Shown here one piece after another: positions 9,616 to 18,266 of a stretch of 64,000 nucleotides of DNA. The notes beneath the pieces were generated by a model. It was not told where the DNA came from. It did not search any database and saw nothing but the letters and a program-made list of their open reading frames with translations. This stretch comes from Bacteroidales bacterium. Lineage in GTDB: Bacteria > Bacteroidota > Bacteroidia > Bacteroidales > P3. The first letter of the stretch is position 1, and the number at the start of each line of letters is the position of its first letter. The stretch is taken from positions 1 through 64,000 of the forward strand of contig JAGCVD010000031.1 in the NCBI GenBank assembly GCA_017962545.1, read 5' to 3'. Position numbers and translations under genes: made by a program.

Positions 9616-10275
9616 ATGGCCTACGACTTCGACACTATAGCCACGAATTACGACCGCATGAACCGGCTGATGACCCTCGGCCTCGACCGCCGCTGGCGTA
9701 AGCGTGCGGTAAGAGGGTTGCATGGCAATGTCTTGGATGTGGCTTGCGGGACGGGGGACATGGTTGTCAGCCTTGCCGAACAAGGTTGTACAGTGACTGG
9801 CGTGGATATCAGCGAAGAGATGCTGGCCATTGCCAAGCGAAAAGCCCCCCAAGCCACATATATGCTTGCCGATGCGGAGCAACTACCCTTTGAGGATAGC
9901 AGTTTTGACGCTGTCACATGTGCCTTCGGTGTCCGCAATTTTGTGCATCTAGAGCAGGGGCTTAGTGAGATGTTAAGGGTACTGAAGCCTGGCGGCACAA
10001 TGGTGATACTGGAACTAGCCACACCAGACAATATCCTTATTAAACCTTTCTACAACTTTTACACGAAGCATCTCATCCCGTGGCTGGGCAGCCGTATTGC
10101 CGGCAATCGCGCGGCGTATACTTACCTGCCCGAGAGTATCGTGCGTTTTCCCAAGGGCGAAGCATTTGTACAGATAATGGAAAAGCTTGGTGGCAGAACC
10201 ACCGAGCGCAAGCTATTCTTTGGTGTCTGCCGAAGTTATAAAATAGTGAAAAAACAAAGAGGCCGCAGTACCTGA
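9616..10275 (+). CDS. menG: Demethylmenaquinone methyltransferase
   Basis: A 219-residue SAM-dependent methyltransferase of the UbiE/MenG family. It carries out the last step of menaquinone synthesis. The family start FDTIATNYDRMNRLMTLG and the SAM-binding VLDVACGTGDM are present, as are the TCAFGVRNF and LEQGLSEMLRVLKPGG stretches typical of UbiE. It begins three bases after the menA stop, so the two form a two-step menaquinone unit behind aspS. Confidence 0.95.
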   Translation: MAYDFDTIATNYDRMNRLMTLGLDRRWRKRAVRGLHGNVLDVACGTGDMVVSLAEQGCTVTGVDISEEMLAIAKRKAPQATYMLADAEQLPFEDSSFDAVTCAFGVRNFVHLEQGLSEMLRVLKPGGTMVILELATPDNILIKPFYNFYTKHLIPWLGSRIAGNRAAYTYLPESIVRFPKGEAFVQIMEKLGGRTTERKLFFGVCRSYKIVKKQRGRST

Positions 10276-10455
10276 GCGACCTCTATGCCTATTAATCCTA
10301 AAACGATTGCAAAAGTACACCCATTGGCTAAACCCGACAATACCTAATAATGGTGATTTGTTTAACTTGCTTATTCCTAATTGTTTTAGTGTGTTGGCTG
10401 ACTACTGTTCTACTTGAATTTAAGTTAAACAGTAGCAGATGATGTGAAAAAAATG

Positions 10456-10463
10456 TATCTTTG
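10456..10463 (+). promoter_or_regulatory. -7 promoter box (TATCTTTG) of the Sel1 gene
   Basis: TATCTTTGCA lies 20 bases before the ATG at 10483. The upstream intergenic DNA (10276-10443) otherwise shows no clear gene or terminator. Confidence 0.72.
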
Positions 10464-10482
10464 CACCCAAAAATATTTCGTG

Positions 10483-12294
10483 ATGAATATGAAAAATAGA
10501 CTGACAATTATTGCATTAATGATTTTTCTCCCACTGGCTTCTCAGGCTCAGCAGGAGGTCGCGTATCTGGACTCGGCCATGCGTTATGCTGAGATGGAGG
10601 ATTGGGACTCTGCTGTCAAGTGGCTCAAGAAGGGTGTCAAGGCGGGCTCGAAGGAGTGCATGAACAAGTTGGGCGACTACTACAACAATACGGAGGACTA
10701 CAAGAAAGCCGCCAAGTATTATGCCATGGCTGACAACCCCGAAGGTTGGTTCGAGCATGGATGGCTATGGATGCAAGGAAAACTAGGCCAGCAGAGCGAT
10801 GCAGAGATGCTCAAGGGGCTTGCTATGGTGCGTCGCTCGGAGCAGGCCGACTATCGTGATGCCATCTACATGATGGCGCGACTTTTCGACGCAGGTGCCG
10901 TGGTGGAACAGAATTACGACAGTGCCGTCTATATGTTGTCCCGTCTGGTAGAACGCGAGGATCCGTATGCCCTCTATGCCATGGCGCATTACTATGAGCG
11001 CGGCTTGGGTGTCGCCGTCGACAGCCTGAAAGCCATGGAATTATTCCGCCGTGCAGGAGCTGCAGGTTTGAGTGATGGCTACACATATTTGGGCGACTAC
11101 TACCGCCATGGCACATCCAGTGTCATCCCCGATTCGTTGCTGGCATTCCAGACCTATATGCTGGCTGCCGGCGTTGACGATGATAACGCCAATGGACTGT
11201 CCCGTGTGGCTGAGTGTTACCTGCAGGGGATAGGCACACGTATTGATACCGCCAAGGCTATCTATTATTTGCACGATGCCATCGAGGCCGGTTCCCCACG
11301 TGCCGCCGCCGAGTTGGCGGACATGTACAACTATGGCCGCGGCGGTGTCGTGGCCAATGCCGACACGGCATGGATGCTCTACCGCATGGCTTCGCAAGGT
11401 GACGACCCCCGGGGCGACTATATGATGGGTGCCAGCCTCTATGAGCAGGGCGCTTATGAGAACGCCATGGGCTTTATTGTCTCGGCTGCACAGAATGGCT
11501 CGATTGATGCTGCGGTGCTCTATGCCCAGGCGCTGCTGGGAGGCAACGGCGTGGAGCAAGATGCCAGCCGTGCCGTCAATATGTTGCGTGACCTTGCGCC
11601 GCACGACCTGACGGGTCAGGCGCATTTTATACTGGGCATCGCCACGCTCTACGGCTACGGCGTTGAGGCTGACAGCGTACAAGGGGTTGACCTTATACGT
11701 CAAGCTGCCGAGAAAGGCAACAGCCGTGCTATGATGGCGCTCGGCAGGCTTTATGCCGCCGGTGAGGCTGTGACGCGCGATACCGTGTTGGCTGTCGAGT
11801 GGTTCGAACGTGCCGTCGCCGCCGGCTCCACGCAGGCCATGGTACAGCTGGCCGGCAGTTATCGTGTTGGTACAGTGGCTCCACAGAATCCCGAGCGTGC
11901 CGTAGAACTCTATCAGATGGCTGTCGACCGTGGCAACCTTGACGCCATGTGTCGCCTGGGCCTTTGTTACGAGCAGGGTGAGGGTGTCGCGGCCAATTCG
12001 CGCCGTGCCTACAACCTCTACCGTCAGGCTGCTGAGCGCGGTTCTGCCTGGGGAATGCGTCTGGTGGCTTACTGCTACGGTCAAGGCATTTATGTTGAGC
12101 AGGATATGAAGCAGGCCGCCGAATGGTTCCTGCGCAGCGCCGAGGCTGGCGATGTGCAGAGCTGTCTTATCATGGGAAAACTGTATGCTGCAGGAGAAGG
12201 CGTCAAGAAGAACAAGAAAGAGGCACGCCGCTGGTTTACCGTTGCTGCCGAGGCAGGTATGACGGAGGCCGAGGAGTTACTCAAGACGTTATAA
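10483..12294 (+). CDS. Sel1-repeat protein, exported
   Basis: A 603-residue protein made almost wholly of Sel1-like repeats (a TPR relative of about 36 residues). Repeats show the usual A..LG..Y..G.GV..D...A...Y..AA..G pattern, for example GLCYEQGEGVAANSRRAYNLYRQAA broken into helices. An N-terminal signal peptide ends at SQAQ near residue 20. I start at the ATG at 10483; an ATG two codons later is equally possible, while the longer upstream TTG overlaps the promoter. Sel1 solenoids bind proteins or peptidoglycan-associated partners; the partner is unknown. No T9SS tail is visible, so it is probably periplasmic. Confidence 0.88.
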   Translation: MNMKNRLTIIALMIFLPLASQAQQEVAYLDSAMRYAEMEDWDSAVKWLKKGVKAGSKECMNKLGDYYNNTEDYKKAAKYYAMADNPEGWFEHGWLWMQGKLGQQSDAEMLKGLAMVRRSEQADYRDAIYMMARLFDAGAVVEQNYDSAVYMLSRLVEREDPYALYAMAHYYERGLGVAVDSLKAMELFRRAGAAGLSDGYTYLGDYYRHGTSSVIPDSLLAFQTYMLAAGVDDDNANGLSRVAECYLQGIGTRIDTAKAIYYLHDAIEAGSPRAAAELADMYNYGRGGVVANADTAWMLYRMASQGDDPRGDYMMGASLYEQGAYENAMGFIVSAAQNGSIDAAVLYAQALLGGNGVEQDASRAVNMLRDLAPHDLTGQAHFILGIATLYGYGVEADSVQGVDLIRQAAEKGNSRAMMALGRLYAAGEAVTRDTVLAVEWFERAVAAGSTQAMVQLAGSYRVGTVAPQNPERAVELYQMAVDRGNLDAMCRLGLCYEQGEGVAANSRRAYNLYRQAAERGSAWGMRLVAYCYGQGIYVEQDMKQAAEWFLRSAEAGDVQSCLIMGKLYAAGEGVKKNKKEARRWFTVAAEAGMTEAEELLKTL

Positions 12295-12319
12295 GTTCAA
12301 CAGTTCATCAATTGGTCTT

Positions 12320-12354
12320 CAATAGTTCTTCAATCGCGCATTGAAGAACTATTG
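12320..12354. other. Perfect 15-bp hairpin between the Sel1 gene and thrS
   Basis: CAATAGTTCTTCAAT and its exact reverse complement surround a five-base CGCGC loop. No T-run follows, so it is not a standard intrinsic terminator. It may stabilise the 3' end of the Sel1 mRNA or act on both strands. Confidence 0.7.
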
Positions 12355-12465
12355 TTGATGGGTAGAAGAAGTACCAGTGTCAGGTATTGCTCTTTAGGGA
12401 TTGTTCAATGGTTGTTTGGTATTGTGACAAAATGATTATTTTTCTGTTATATTGTAAAAAAGTTG

Positions 12466-12473
12466 TATCTTTG
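12466..12473 (+). promoter_or_regulatory. -7 promoter box (TATCTTTG) of thrS
   Basis: TATCTTTGCA with a predicted leader of about 40 nt before the ATG at 12517. No T-box or other riboswitch is evident in that short leader. Confidence 0.72.
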
Positions 12474-12516
12474 CAGTTCAAATCGAAATGAAAAATAATT
12501 GACAGATAATAGTCGT

Positions 12517-14460
12517 ATGAACGTAAATATTAAACAATTAGGTGTGGTTCAAGAGGCTTCTCCCTGCTCTATAATCGACATGATTTTGAAGCTAAAGCCC
12601 GAGGAGTTGAACAACTACTGCGCTGCCAAAATCAACGGCAATGTGGTGGATTTGAGAGATGTGATTGAGGAGGACTGCGAGATAGAACTGCTCGACAAGA
12701 ATTCTCCCGAGTCGCTGCCGATACTCCGTCACACCACCGCCCATATTATGGCCGAAGCGGTGAAGCACCTCTATCCCGAGGCCAAGCTGACCATCGGCCC
12801 CTCGACCGATAAGGGCTTCTTCTACGACTTCGACTTCCGTCCCTTCAACCGCGAGGATCTCGACGCCATCGAGAAGGAGATGAAGTCCATTATCAAGAAA
12901 GCCACTCGTCTGGAGCGCAAGATTGTCTCCCGCGACGAGGCCCGCAAGATATTCGAGGAGAAGAACGAGCCTTACAAACTGGAGTTGCTCGATGCCATCG
13001 CCCCCGATGCACGCATCACCATCTACAGCCAAGACGACTTTGTCGACCTCTGCTCCGGACCCCATCTGCTGAACACCCGCCTCATCAAAGGCTTCAAACT
13101 GATAGCCAACTCCAACACCTACTGGCGCGGTGACCGCAACGGCAAGTCGCTGACCCGTATCTTCGGCGTCGCCTTCTTTAGCAAAGAGGACCTCGAGGCC
13201 CACATGGAATATTTGGAGAACATCAAGAACCGCGACCACAACAAGTTGGGCCGCGAGTTGGAACTCTTCACTGTGGTCGATGTCATCGGACAGGGTCTGC
13301 CCCTGCTGCTCCCCAAGGGCGCCAAGATTGTGCAGACGCTGCAGCGCTGGATTGAGGACCTGGAGGACAACGAGTGGGGTTACATCCGTACCAAGACGCC
13401 TTTCATGGCCAAGAAAGACCTCTACGAGATTTCCGGCCATTGGCAGCACTACCGCGACGGCATGTTCGTCATCGGAGACCCCGAGGACCCCGAGGTGTTG
13501 GCACTGCGCCCCATGACCTGCCCGTTCCAATATTTCGTCTACAAGGCTTCTCCGAAGTCGTACCGCGACCTGCCGAAGCGTTACAGCGAGACTTCGACGC
13601 TCTTCCGCAACGAGGACTCGGGCGAGATGCATGGCCTGACGCGTGTGCGTCAGTTCACCATCTCGGAAGGCCACCTCATTGTGCGTCCTGACCAGATGGT
13701 TGAGGAGTTCAAGAAGTGCCTCGCCTTGGCCAAATACTGCCTGACGACCCTCGGCCTGCAGGACGATGTGACCTACCACCTCTCGAAGTGGGACCCCAAC
13801 AACACGAAAAAGTATATCGGCACCGCCGAAGAGTGGGAGGACAGCCAGCAGCATATCCGCAATATCCTCAACGAACTGGAGATACCTTTCGTCGAGGACG
13901 ACGACGAGGCTGCCTTCTACGGCCCCAAGGTCGACATTAACGCCAAGAACGTCTACGGCAAGGAGGATACCATGATTACTGTGCAGTGGGATGCCCTGCT
14001 GGCTCCGCGTTACGACATGTTCTACATCGACCAGAACGGCAACAAGGTGCGTCCGAATGTCATCCACCGCACCAGCTTGGGTTGCTACGAGCGCACGCTG
14101 GCTTGGATGATCGAGAAATACGAAGGCGCTTTCCCCACCTGGCTCTGCCCTGAGCAGGTGCGTGTGTTGCCCATCTCCGAGAAGTTTCTCGACTATGCCA
14201 ACGCCGTCAACGCCGAACTGGTGAAGGCCGGTGTCCGCTCCTCCGTCGACGAGCGTGCCGAGAAGATTGGTTACAAGCTGCGCGACCTGCGCCTGCAGCG
14301 CATACCGTATGCCCTTATCGTAGGTCAGAAAGAGACCGATGAAGGATTGGTGTCGGTATGGAACCGCAAGGCTGGCGACAAGGGCGCCGCCAAGTTGTCG
14401 GAGTTCATCGCCGAGATTCGTGAAGACATTGATACCAAGGCCCTTTCGCCGAAAGAATAA
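12517..14460 (+). CDS. thrS: Threonine--tRNA ligase
   Basis: A 647-residue class II synthetase charging tRNA-Thr. It has the full bacterial order: N-terminal TGS domain, editing domain with HTTAHIMAEAV (the HxxxH metal site) and the later GPHL, catalytic core with MTCPFQY, the RFRNEDSGE-type motif 2 (LFRNEDSGEMHGL), and the C-terminal anticodon-binding domain from about residue 545. I chose MNVNIKQLG because the six codons upstream begin with TTG and lie outside the TGS fold. It heads the thrS-infC-rpmI-rplT order common in bacteria, although infC also has its own promoter. Confidence 0.97.
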   Translation: MNVNIKQLGVVQEASPCSIIDMILKLKPEELNNYCAAKINGNVVDLRDVIEEDCEIELLDKNSPESLPILRHTTAHIMAEAVKHLYPEAKLTIGPSTDKGFFYDFDFRPFNREDLDAIEKEMKSIIKKATRLERKIVSRDEARKIFEEKNEPYKLELLDAIAPDARITIYSQDDFVDLCSGPHLLNTRLIKGFKLIANSNTYWRGDRNGKSLTRIFGVAFFSKEDLEAHMEYLENIKNRDHNKLGRELELFTVVDVIGQGLPLLLPKGAKIVQTLQRWIEDLEDNEWGYIRTKTPFMAKKDLYEISGHWQHYRDGMFVIGDPEDPEVLALRPMTCPFQYFVYKASPKSYRDLPKRYSETSTLFRNEDSGEMHGLTRVRQFTISEGHLIVRPDQMVEEFKKCLALAKYCLTTLGLQDDVTYHLSKWDPNNTKKYIGTAEEWEDSQQHIRNILNELEIPFVEDDDEAAFYGPKVDINAKNVYGKEDTMITVQWDALLAPRYDMFYIDQNGNKVRPNVIHRTSLGCYERTLAWMIEKYEGAFPTWLCPEQVRVLPISEKFLDYANAVNAELVKAGVRSSVDERAEKIGYKLRDLRLQRIPYALIVGQKETDEGLVSVWNRKAGDKGAAKLSEFIAEIREDIDTKALSPKE

Positions 14461-14492
14461 AAGTAATATTTTGCCAGTATATAAAAAAGTTG

Positions 14493-14500
14493 TATCTTTG
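14493..14500 (+). promoter_or_regulatory. -7 promoter box (TATCTTTG) of the infC-rpmI-rplT operon
   Basis: TATCTTTG follows thrS by about 30 bases, so the initiation-factor/ribosomal-protein genes can be expressed separately from thrS. The leader to the likely start is about 85-90 nt. Confidence 0.7.
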
Positions 14501-14577
14501 CCGCCCGATTTGGCCGAAAGAATATAATATTAAAAGCGTTAAAATCAAATAGTTGTCACTAGTTAATTAACCAACAT

Positions 14578-14594
14578 AGGAGAACCAAGTTATA
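14578..14594 (+). promoter_or_regulatory. Strong Shine-Dalgarno (AGGAG) and candidate AUA start of infC
   Basis: AGGAG at 14578-14582 stands nine bases before an in-frame ATA at 14592, with an in-frame TAG at 14577-14579 just upstream. Good Shine-Dalgarno sites are rare in this window, whereas the first in-frame ATG (14628) has none. A rare start codon on infC would match the self-regulated AUU start known in Escherichia coli. Confidence 0.5.
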
Positions 14595-14627
14595 GCAGCA
14601 CCTTTCAAACCCAGTGGCCCGCAGAAC

Positions 14628-15167
14628 ATGCAGCAGAAGGGCCGTGGCCCCGTCCGTAAAGAGGCGGAGCATCTGATTAACGAGCGTATCGACGCCCCGA
14701 TGGTACGTGTGGTAGGCGAGGGCATGGAGCCCACTATTATGAACACCAAAGAGGCTCTGCGCCGCGCCTACGACGAGGGACTGGACCTCGTGATGATATC
14801 GCCGCAGGCCAACCCGCCTGTGTGCAAGATTATTGAGTACCAGAAGTTCCTCTATGAGCAGAAGAAACGAGAGAAGGAACGCAAGGCCAACTCGCAGAAG
14901 ATTGTCATCAAGGAAATACGCCTCTCGCCGCAGACCGACGACCACGACTTCGAGTTCAAGCTCAATCACGCCATCCGCTTTCTCAAAGAGGGCAACAAGG
15001 TGAAGGTTGACGTCTTCTTCCGCGGCCGCAGCATCGTCTATAAGGAGCAGGGCGAGCAGCAACTGCTGAAGTTCGCCGAGGCGCTGCTGGAATATGGCAA
15101 ACCAGAGCAGATGCCGCGTCTTGAGGGCAAGCGCATGCTCATGGTCATCGCTCCCAAGAAAAACTGA
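14628..15167 (+). CDS. infC: Translation initiation factor IF-3
   Basis: IF-3 binds the 30S subunit, keeps subunits apart and checks start-codon pairing. From the ATG at 14628 the protein has 179 residues. The N-domain contains [10 protein letters not shown] and the conserved [12 protein letters not shown](I) segment; the C-domain contains [18 protein letters not shown] and the [10 protein letters not shown] and LEGKRM stretches. The coordinate given is the first ATG, but a start at ATA 14592, adding 12 residues (AAPFKPSGPQN after the initiator), is favoured by the strong Shine-Dalgarno described separately. rpmI and rplT follow. Confidence 0.95.
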   Translation: MQQKGRGPVRKEAEHLINERIDAPMVRVVGEGMEPTIMNTKEALRRAYDEGLDLVMISPQANPPVCKIIEYQKFLYEQKKREKERKANSQKIVIKEIRLSPQTDDHDFEFKLNHAIRFLKEGNKVKVDVFFRGRSIVYKEQGEQQLLKFAEALLEYGKPEQMPRLEGKRMLMVIAPKKN

Positions 15168-15217
15168 AAAGTCCAAACCGTATCAATACAAAGTCTAACT
15201 TAAAAAACAGTAAAGTA

Positions 15218-15412
15218 ATGCCTAGAATGAAAACCAAGGCCGCGGCCAAGAAGCGTTTCACCTTCACTGGCACCGGCAAGATCAAGAGAAAGCATGCTTA
15301 CCACAGTCACATCCTCACCAAGAAGGAGACGACTCAGAAGCGCAACCTCGACCACACGACCCTCGTGAGCCGTGACGACGAGGCCCGCGTAAAACGCATG
15401 TTGCTTGCTTAA
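15218..15412 (+). CDS. rpmI: 50S ribosomal protein L35
   Basis: A 64-residue basic protein beginning [14 protein letters not shown], with the family [16 protein letters not shown] core. It lies between infC and rplT as in most bacteria. The length is normal for L35. Confidence 0.96.
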   Translation: MPRMKTKAAAKKRFTFTGTGKIKRKHAYHSHILTKKETTQKRNLDHTTLVSRDDEARVKRMLLA

Positions 15413-15439
15413 ACAGGAGTTATTAACCATTGTTCAGCG

Positions 15440-15481
15440 CCGACAAGAGCTGTCGGTTAAAAAGCAAAAGCACCGGACAGC
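15440..15481 (+). promoter_or_regulatory. Candidate L20-type regulatory RNA structure between rpmI and rplT
   Basis: CCGACA (15440-15445) pairs with TGTCGG (15451-15456). The same middle segment can instead pair downstream: GCTGTCGGT (15449-15457) with ACCGGACAGC (15472-15481) with one bulged G. Two mutually exclusive helices just before rplT resemble L20 autoregulatory leaders known in other phyla. The role here is inferred. Confidence 0.35.
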
Positions 15482-15510
15482 CGCCTGAACGAAAACAAAA
15501 TTAAAACACT

Positions 15511-15858
15511 ATGCCAAGATCAGTCAATGCAGTTGCCTCCAGGGCACGCAGAAAGAAAATCCTCAACCGCACCAAAGGTTATTGGGGCAGAGGTAAAAAC
15601 GTATGGACCGTCGCCAAGAATAAATGGGAGAAAGGTCAGACCTACGCTTACCGTGACCGTAAGAACAAGAAGCGCGAGTTCCGCTCGCTGTGGATCAATC
15701 GTATCAACGCCGGTTGCCGCATCAACGGTATCTCGTACTCCGTCTTTATGGGCGAACTTCACAAGAACAACATCGAACTCAACCGCAAGGTGCTTGCCGA
15801 CCTCGCTATGAACAATCCCGAGGCCTTCACCGCTGTTGTCAAGATGGTAAAGAAATAA
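15511..15858 (+). CDS. rplT: 50S ribosomal protein L20
   Basis: A 115-residue basic protein that binds 23S rRNA early in 50S assembly. The family start [18 protein letters not shown], the KGYWGRGKN turn, the [11 protein letters not shown] core and the GISYSVFM segment are all present. L20 also represses its own operon in several bacteria; a possible target structure lies just upstream. Confidence 0.97.
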   Translation: MPRSVNAVASRARRKKILNRTKGYWGRGKNVWTVAKNKWEKGQTYAYRDRKNKKREFRSLWINRINAGCRINGISYSVFMGELHKNNIELNRKVLADLAMNNPEAFTAVVKMVKK

Positions 15859-15885
15859 GTCTAACCGCTAAAGAATCTAATAGTC

Positions 15886-16239
15886 ATGGGAAAGAATGAA
15901 ATAATGCAGTTTGTCGAGAACCTTGTCGAGCGCAAGGAGTTCCCCGAGTTCAAGGCTGGCGATACCATCACGGTTCACTACAAAATCAAAGAAGGTAACA
16001 AAGAGAGAATCCAGAACTTCCAGGGCGTTGTGTTGCAGCGTAGCGGAAGCGGAGCCACCGAGACCTTTACTGTCCGTAAGGTCACGAACGGCGTCGGCGT
16101 GGAGCGTATTTTCCCCATCGCCAGCCCGTTCATCGAGCAGATTGACGTCAACAAGCGCGGTGCCGTGCGTCGTGCCCGCATCTTCTATCTGCGCGACCTC
16201 ACCGGTAAGAAAGCCCGTATCAAAGAGAAACGCCACTAG
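15886..16239 (+). CDS. rplS: 50S ribosomal protein L19
   Basis: A 117-residue protein at the 30S-50S interface. It has the family motifs [40 protein letters not shown] and the terminal KARIKEK. It starts 27 bases after rplT and has no separate promoter box, so it is probably read from the same mRNA. rplS is more often next to trmD; here it ends the rplT operon. A strong terminator follows. Confidence 0.96.
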   Translation: MGKNEIMQFVENLVERKEFPEFKAGDTITVHYKIKEGNKERIQNFQGVVLQRSGSGATETFTVRKVTNGVGVERIFPIASPFIEQIDVNKRGAVRRARIFYLRDLTGKKARIKEKRH

Positions 16240-16273
16240 TCGTTTCACTTTGGCGATACGGTTTTGGACCTCA

Positions 16274-16308
16274 AAAGCAATGTGATAATCAACACATTGC
16301 TTTTTTTT
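16274..16308 (+). terminator. Rho-independent terminator after rplS
   Basis: AAGCAATGTG and CACATTGCTT pair around an ATAATCAA-type loop, followed by eight or nine T residues. It should close the infC-rplS operon. Confidence 0.9.
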
Positions 16309-16333
16309 ATTTGGTCAGTTTGGAAAATGTTTG

Positions 16334-16341
16334 TACTTTTG
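16334..16341 (+). promoter_or_regulatory. -7 promoter box (TACTTTTG) of the lipoprotein gene
   Basis: TACTTTTGCA gives a leader of roughly 20 nt before the ATG at 16367. Confidence 0.68.
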
Positions 16342-16366
16342 CAGAACAATATAAAAATATCAAGTC

Positions 16367-16771
16367 ATGTTAAATAAGATTAAAATGATAGGCGCTGTTG
16401 CTATGCTTGCAGTAACAATGATGCTAACTTCTTGTGTGAAAGAAAACACAGTAGTAGGTACATGGGTGATAAGTGACTATGTTATCAACGGAGAAAGAGG
16501 CGACTACATGATTGATCATGCATGGACATTTAAGGAAGATGGTACCTGTAAGTATGTTATGGGCGATTATGCAGAATCGGGAACATGGACTATGAATGGA
16601 GATAATTTGAAGATAACTACTACCGACGTGGCGTATCATTTTACGACAATTTTAGACTTCTCAATTGTAGAGTTGAAAAATAATCTACTGAAATTAGACG
16701 GTACTTATACTTTTGACGAACCAAATGGGTATGACGATCATGGGTATTTGAAAATCTCATTTACCCGCTAA
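16367..16771 (+). CDS. Lipocalin-like lipoprotein
   Basis: A 134-residue protein with a lipobox: the signal segment ends MLTSC, so Cys23 is the likely lipid-modified residue. After it come VVGTWVISDY, W.F.EDGTCKYVMG and GTWTMNGDNLKIT, the spaced Gly-Trp strands typical of lipocalin-like domains of Bacteroidota. The gene is more AT-rich than its neighbours. Function is unknown; proteins of this type bind small hydrophobic molecules or other envelope proteins. It has its own promoter and a terminator upstream, so it is monocistronic. Confidence 0.8.
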   Translation: MLNKIKMIGAVAMLAVTMMLTSCVKENTVVGTWVISDYVINGERGDYMIDHAWTFKEDGTCKYVMGDYAESGTWTMNGDNLKITTTDVAYHFTTILDFSIVELKNNLLKLDGTYTFDEPNGYDDHGYLKISFTR

Positions 16772-16812
16772 AAACAAGAGGTTGTCATGACCTCTTGGCT
16801 GGTTCCTATTGT

Positions 16813-16893
16813 TTTTTGTATAGTTGCTGACGGGGCCGAATTCGTAGCCGTCGACGAGGATGCGATTCTTGGTGCTGCGTTTTTTGCCTTCCC
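16813..16893 (-). pseudogene. Remnant of the C-terminus of the PurL-like gene
   Basis: Read on the minus strand this encodes STKNRILVDGYEFGPVSNY, matching the last residues of the intact PurL-like gene at 18267-19052 (TTKNRILVDGYDFGPASQFV). At DNA level 16833-16879 and 18286-18332 agree at 43 of 47 positions. No start or upstream part of the gene remains nearby. It is a decayed or partial duplicate, with the T9SS cargo gene lying between it and the intact copy. Confidence 0.7.
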
Positions 16894-17001
16894 TAGAGTT
16901 GTGAATTGTTAAATAATCATAAAATAACAATGCTGTTGAGCCAAAAGAAGGGTCTTGTACGTCTTTAGGGCAGCAAATGACAATTAAACAACCAGCACAC
17001 A

Positions 17002-18183
17002 ATGAAAAAGACCTTATCTTTTCTCTTGGTAGCCATGATGACAATGATGGCCGGCAGTGTACAATCACAGAGTCTCTTCTTCGAAGATTTTAACAGCGAC
17101 ACGCTGAATGGTGCCCTGCCTGCGGGATGGACGGTTTATGGCGATACCCTGACCAATCATCCGGCGTATGAGCAGTACAACCAAAGTTGGCAGGTGTGGT
17201 ATCCCGGTGCGTCTGACAGAACAGGCGAGGCCATGTCGGTCACCTTTACCGTTGATACCTGGGAGCCTTGTAACCGATGGCTTATCACACCCCGTATTGC
17301 GCTACCTGCCGATTCGGCGATGTCGCTGGTGTTATGGCAATATGGCATGGGGCTTGGCCAGCCCTCGGTGAAGGTCTCCACCACCGGCACCGACCCAGCC
17401 GACTTCACCACGCTACTTGGAAATATAACCACACAGTCGTACAGGCAACAGGAATGCTTTTCGCTGGCAGCTTTCGTGGGCGACAGCATCTATATTGCCT
17501 TCGTCAACGATGTCGTTCACACCAATGGCCACTGTTCCCAGTTTGTGGCGCTGGACGATATTGAGGTGAAACACCTTCCACAAAACAGCATCGCGTTGGT
17601 CGATGTCGTCCTGCCCGAGCAAGCCACGGTGAATCAGCCCGTCACCGCCATATTGAAAGTGACCAACTATGGTGGCAACCATGTGAGCTCCTTGACCTAT
17701 TCCTGCCAAGTCGGGGACAATGCTCCGAATGAACATACTGCCACGGTGAACATATGGCCATACGGGACAGCTAATATCAATGTCACTTTTGTGCCGACCT
17801 CTCTAGGGGAGGAGACCATCGAGTTCAGCGTGGGGATGCCCAACGGGGCTGACGACTATGACACGTCCGACAACCGTTTTGTGCGTACCTTGACAGTGCT
17901 GGAGGAGCCCCCTGTTAATATTCAAACCGTAGAGGAATGCAATCCGGTGATAGTCTATCCCAATCCTTTCCAAGACAAGGTGTCAATCCAGACCATGGAG
18001 GAAGCCACCGCGGCATGGCTCACCGACCCCACAGGCCGCCGCGAAGAGGTGAGCCTTACCTGCGACGGCCACGGCCAGTATACTCTTGACCTCACTGCCC
18101 GTCCTCAAGCCCCCTATCTTCTCACAATCACCACCGCTGATGGACGTCAGCACACGGTTCGCCTGCTGAAGCAATCGGACTGA
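17002..18183 (+). CDS. T9SS cargo with choice-of-anchor J (cleaved-adhesin-like) domain
   Basis: A 393-residue secreted protein. A signal peptide ends at VQSQ near residue 23. Residues 24-200 form a jelly-roll domain of the cleaved-adhesin/choice-of-anchor J type (FFEDFNSDTLNGALPAGWTVYG, with NRWLITPRI and FVALDDIEV at the expected spacing). A CARDB-like Ig segment follows (about 200-300). The last 80 residues are a type A T9SS sorting domain with IVYPNPFQDKV and a basic C-terminus. It is probably carried to the cell surface and glycan-anchored; the ligand is unknown. A hairpin at 18198-18231 lies after the stop. Confidence 0.85.
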   Translation: MKKTLSFLLVAMMTMMAGSVQSQSLFFEDFNSDTLNGALPAGWTVYGDTLTNHPAYEQYNQSWQVWYPGASDRTGEAMSVTFTVDTWEPCNRWLITPRIALPADSAMSLVLWQYGMGLGQPSVKVSTTGTDPADFTTLLGNITTQSYRQQECFSLAAFVGDSIYIAFVNDVVHTNGHCSQFVALDDIEVKHLPQNSIALVDVVLPEQATVNQPVTAILKVTNYGGNHVSSLTYSCQVGDNAPNEHTATVNIWPYGTANINVTFVPTSLGEETIEFSVGMPNGADDYDTSDNRFVRTLTVLEEPPVNIQTVEECNPVIVYPNPFQDKVSIQTMEEATAAWLTDPTGRREEVSLTCDGHGQYTLDLTARPQAPYLLTITTADGRQHTVRLLKQSD

Positions 18184-18197
18184 GTATGGTTCATCAT

Positions 18198-18231
18198 GTT
18201 CTCGGTGTTTCTTCGGTAAACACCGAAGAAC
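18198..18231 (+). terminator. Weak hairpin after the cargo gene (possible terminator or mRNA 3' stabiliser)
   Basis: GTTCTCGGTGTTT pairs with AAACACCGAAGAAC with one extra base in the stem. There is no T-run, so termination is uncertain. Confidence 0.4.
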
Positions 18232-18266
18232 AGTATGTAAACAACTGAAGATTAAGGTGAGTTGAA

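Noticed and set aside
10250..10290. Terminator after menG
   Set aside because: GAGGCCGC can pair with GCGACCTC with a mismatch, but it overlaps the stop codon and no T-run follows.
14501..14577. Riboswitch in the infC leader
   Set aside because: The 75-nt leader is AT-rich with no convincing stable or recognisable fold.
16813..17068. A 103-codon minus-strand gene
   Set aside because: Only a short stretch matches the PurL-like C-terminus; the rest has no similarity and overlaps the signal-peptide region of the cargo gene.
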